Origin: Bacteroidota bacterium
Lineage (GTDB): Bacteria > Bacteroidota > Ignavibacteria > Kryptoniales > JAKASW01
Direction of reading: 5' to 3'
NCBI GenBank assembly: GCA_021812985.1
Contig: JAKAMG010000002.1
Coordinates: 1 to 64,000 of the forward strand
DNA length: 64,000 nt
The notes under the pieces were generated by a model. That model searched no databases and had not been told where the DNA came from. It saw nothing but the letters and a program-made list of their open reading frames with translations. The translations under genes and the position numbers were made by a program. Within the stretch, counting starts at the first letter, position 1, and each line of letters opens with the position of its first letter. Shown here piece by piece: positions 62,001 to 64,000 of the stretch.

Positions 62001-64000
62001 CAGACGCAGACCGTGCTGACTATCGGCATGCTCGACACAGTGCGCGGCCAGTTCAATAGGGCCAGGAACCTGAACACGACGCTGAAGAAGGACCCGGCCG
62101 AAGACTGGGGTGGCATGATGACGCTCCTATCCTCGAACGCCAGCGATCTCGTCTCGCAGAACATAAGCTACATCGAAATCTGGATGCAGGTCCCGCAGGC
62201 CCCGGGGAACGGTCAGATGCACATCGACCTGGGACAGATCAGTGAGGATGTCGTGGGCGACAGGGTGCTTCACACGGAAGATATCTACGGCAACAACAGT
62301 CTCGCGAGCGACACTCTCGACTACGGTATTGACGGCCTCACGGACGCCAAGGAGCGACGCGACTTCCCCTGGATAATAGCCGATCCGGACAGGCCATGGG
62401 ACCCGACAGGTCGCGACCCCGACGGTGACGACTATTCTTTCCAACTCGGACCGGCTGCGCCCGATTTGACTGCCGACACATCTTATGCCAGGGTGAACGG
62501 AACAGAAGGAAACGGGGGCGGCGCCGGAACTGAGGCGGGCCGACTCCCCGACACGGAGGACCTGAACCACAATGGCACCTTAGATCTGCTGAACAGCTAT
62601 TTCGAGTACGACGTCAGCCTGGACACCACAAAGAACAAATTCATAGCCGGCGGTGGCAACAAGGGATGGTACCAGTATGTTATTCCCCTGACAGATTTTC
62701 AGCGTGCCGTCGGGAATCCGACGCTCACGAACGTCCAGTACGCGAGGGTCTGGTTCAACGGTATGACCGGCCCCATGACCGTGAAGATCGCCGAGATAAA
62801 CCTCGTCGGAAACTACTGGAAGACTCCGAACACAGCCGACAGCACTTTGCAGGTCTCGGTCGTGAACATCGAGGACACTCCAGGATACACGCCCCCGGCC
62901 CCCGGCCTGCAACCCGTCGACCACACGAACCCGACGCAGAATATACTACTGAACGAACAGTCCCTGGACCTTATACTAAACGGCCTCCAGGACGACAGCT
63001 CGAGATACGTTTACAAGACATTCCCGCAGCCGCAGGATTTCTTCAACTACCATACGATGAAGGTCTTCGTTCACGGCGACACGAGATTCAATTATATCGA
63101 CTCCACCAACTACGATGCAGACGTGTATCTCCGTTTCGGAAGCGATGCGAACAACTTCTACGAATATCGTCAGCCGATCAAGAGAGGGTGGCAGGATCTG
63201 TCAGTCGACTTCGCCCGCCTGACCGCTCTAAAACAGACTCGCGATTCGGTGAAACAGTCGATTCCGAGCGTACCCGCCGAGAACGGGGTGCCAGGAGCGA
63301 CATACTGGCTTCGCGGAAATCCTTCACTGCAGGGAGTCACGTACTTCGAGATCGGGATTGAAAACCCAGGCCACTGCGGCACCACCCTTCCCCTCGTGGG
63401 AGACGTGTGGGTGGATGAACTCCGCCTCACGAACGTGGACAATACGCCAGGCATGGCATACAGCTTCTCCAGCAGCGTCCAACTCGCGGACGTCGGCTCA
63501 CTCTCTTTCAATTTCACGAGCATCGATCCGTACTTCCACGGCCTGACGACACAATTCGGGACCCGGAACAACCAGCGCAACTGGGGGATAAATGGTTCGT
63601 TCAGCCTCAACAAACTCCTCCCGCGTGAGTGGGTGGGAACGTCAATACCTTTTTCATACTCCCACACGGAGGCTTTCGCGAATCCGCTCTATCTCCCGAA
63701 CAGCGATATACTCGTCAGCGAGGCGGTCCAGCAGAGAAGACTGTACCTCATCTCGAAGGGAATGTCGCCTGATTCCGCCACCATCATGGCGGACAGCCTT
63801 CTCACAAGCTCGCAGACCCTCACGGTGAACGACCAGTGGTCGATTTCGAACATGAGAATCGCCTTCCCGTCGACAAAGTGGTACGTGCGCGACATTCTTG
63901 ACAACATCAGCATGGGCTACAACTGGACGGGGTCGAAATACAGGAACACACAGACCAGAACCGGGAACCAGTGGAGCTGGCAATACAACGCCGCGTACTC
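59091..64000 (+). CDS. sprA: SprA, type IX secretion system outer-membrane channel (partial, C-terminus beyond window)
   Basis: This plus-strand frame runs from a GTG at 59091 to the window edge (over 1630 codons); an in-frame TGA lies at about 59061 and no other start codon precedes the signal peptide. Family marks: after the signal sequence (FQTLLALIIGAGAWA), NVSGTVGDKLNIGANWDTQN, ENQLKIKYTGYDDEIIKSVE, SFVGSNQALFGIKTEMQLG and the signature YIDDFEGSKK about 900 residues in, then FNYHTMKVFVHGD and LVGDVWVDELRL. SprA forms the huge single-chain beta-barrel through which T9SS cargo passes. It fits the T9SS cargo gene at 43.5 kb. The C-terminus was not seen. Confidence 0.93.
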   Translation, partial: MERFRNHSGHFAFQTLLALIIGAGAWASLEFVNGGHGFKPARFNARERSDRRPWRIQSGSPADAALIRPADFSPQQLPAFHPPSGFPIQMASIFQSDSTKEMRGERAAVDSTSTTAVLSDTLSAKKSIDTTAAKPDSVSLDSLKLSAWLQGMRPTQPQAAIFKGYQYPLFLYSGVIQQSTAIDSTGKFVTVRESLFGKDVRVPLQIPLDEYIKLEEQHYIRNTWEDLAHSYTPVQTNALGSFMSGVTNIDIPIPANPVLSIFGPPRINLRISGAVDIHGAWRNQKLNAQTLSQLGNVTNQPDFKQDVQINVSGTVGDKLNIGANWDTQNQFDYENQLKIKYTGYDDEIIKSVEAGNVAMSTPASFVGSNQALFGIKTEMQLGPLTLTALASQQKAQGKTLSVSGGSSSQTFSLHAYQFATNHYFIDSNYIAGYEKYLQSAGNQYNPNLLVTDYEVYVSQPTTAPNPNLRQGYAVMNLPTLQTDKAYYDSLRTAPTFTPPNWTVEFGRFQLLDKSQYTLDPVTGVLTLNTSIQSNQIVAIAYSTQDGSTYGTFSYADTSKQYPLVLNMVVPEDPQPSRADAWRLMLRNIYPTGGLNLDQNSLKNVQITYTPSGQPAQDNIDNINLLQVFGLDKTGANGGAPDGQMDWNPPIDINKATGEIIFPYLQPFVEAFKSYVGPNGQTIANPDSFSYAAIYDTTYDAATTSFISRDRFLITGSYTSSVTSHYNLGFNLVEGSVKVLLNGTPLTSGVDYTVDYVTGEVDIKNQTALQSGSNVQIQYETNDIFQIASKSLMGARADYKVNENTDIGFTIMGYSRQSPNDKVRLGEEPISNMILDADAGTSLDLPFVTKALDALPLIQTAAPSRLNVHGEIAYMLPNPNTRTSVIPDDHGQGIAYIDDFEGSKKTIPLPVTYSGWTISSPPAVSRLDTLYPQIADTAKNDYRSWLFWYNRIPPTTSVRDIWPNKNVPADQQTQTVLTIGMLDTVRGQFNRARNLNTTLKKDPAEDWGGMMTLLSSNASDLVSQNISYIEIWMQVPQAPGNGQMHIDLGQISEDVVGDRVLHTEDIYGNNSLASDTLDYGIDGLTDAKERRDFPWIIADPDRPWDPTGRDPDGDDYSFQLGPAAPDLTADTSYARVNGTEGNGGGAGTEAGRLPDTEDLNHNGTLDLLNSYFEYDVSLDTTKNKFIAGGGNKGWYQYVIPLTDFQRAVGNPTLTNVQYARVWFNGMTGPMTVKIAEINLVGNYWKTPNTADSTLQVSVVNIEDTPGYTPPAPGLQPVDHTNPTQNILLNEQSLDLILNGLQDDSSRYVYKTFPQPQDFFNYHTMKVFVHGDTRFNYIDSTNYDADVYLRFGSDANNFYEYRQPIKRGWQDLSVDFARLTALKQTRDSVKQSIPSVPAENGVPGATYWLRGNPSLQGVTYFEIGIENPGHCGTTLPLVGDVWVDELRLTNVDNTPGMAYSFSSSVQLADVGSLSFNFTSIDPYFHGLTTQFGTRNNQRNWGINGSFSLNKLLPREWVGTSIPFSYSHTEAFANPLYLPNSDILVSEAVQQRRLYLISKGMSPDSATIMADSLLTSSQTLTVNDQWSISNMRIAFPSTKWYVRDILDNISMGYNWTGSKYRNTQTRTGNQWSWQYNAAY

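Overview
The window reads as chromosome from a member of the Bacteroidota–Chlorobiota (FCB) group, in the style of Ignavibacteria or Kryptonia-like lineages. This rests on three things. A long partial gene at the right edge is recognisably sprA, the outer-membrane channel of the type IX secretion system (T9SS). A secreted protein at 43.5-44.8 kb ends in a classic T9SS type A sorting domain with the NYPNPFNPSTTI signature. Secreted metabolic proteins are also abundant. The group assignment is an inference from gene content; no rRNA, tRNA or CRISPR array was seen.

Left part (1-15.8 kb). A minus-strand block holds an M23 peptidase (cut by the edge), a ParA ATPase, a fumarylacetoacetate hydrolase, an OPT transporter, peptidase T, a secreted DUF4838 glycan-related protein, and a DipZ-type thiol redox protein followed by MsrB. 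Divergent from dipZ is a tightly packed plus-strand operon: a cysteine-rich MerR regulator, an octaheme cytochrome of the tetrathionate reductase family, a membrane cytochrome b, and two YeeE/YedE sulfur-transport halves. The second half is fused to a rhodanese-like domain that has lost its catalytic cysteine. A perfect 16-bp palindrome lies directly before the merR start.

Accessory region (15.8-29.7 kb). It begins with a three-unit array of hairpin repeats and a protein with a duplicated zinc-ribbon module. The core is a type I restriction-modification operon, hsdM-hsdS-[RAYT]-hsdR-ygjP, in which every junction is a 1-4 base stop/start overlap. A REP-associated tyrosine transposase (RAYT) sits in the middle, and its own coding sequence contains four REP-like palindromes, all in the same reading phase. 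A PLD-family protein and an HNH endonuclease flank the operon. The spacers carry an 11-unit octamer tandem repeat and several copies of dispersed hairpin elements. No integrase or attachment site was seen.

Right part (29.7-64 kb). Mostly housekeeping and envelope genes: M16 peptidase, LigB-type dioxygenase with DoxX and ArsR, a triple-BON periplasmic protein, a 1173-residue predicted outer-membrane protein with a segment resembling SprA, tpiA, gatB, sucC, a T9SS cargo protein, nth, bioY, two APC permeases, a dihaem cytochrome c, a membrane protein followed by a Qnr-like pentapeptide protein and a GyrI-like protein, proB-proA, a large hybrid histidine kinase and sprA.
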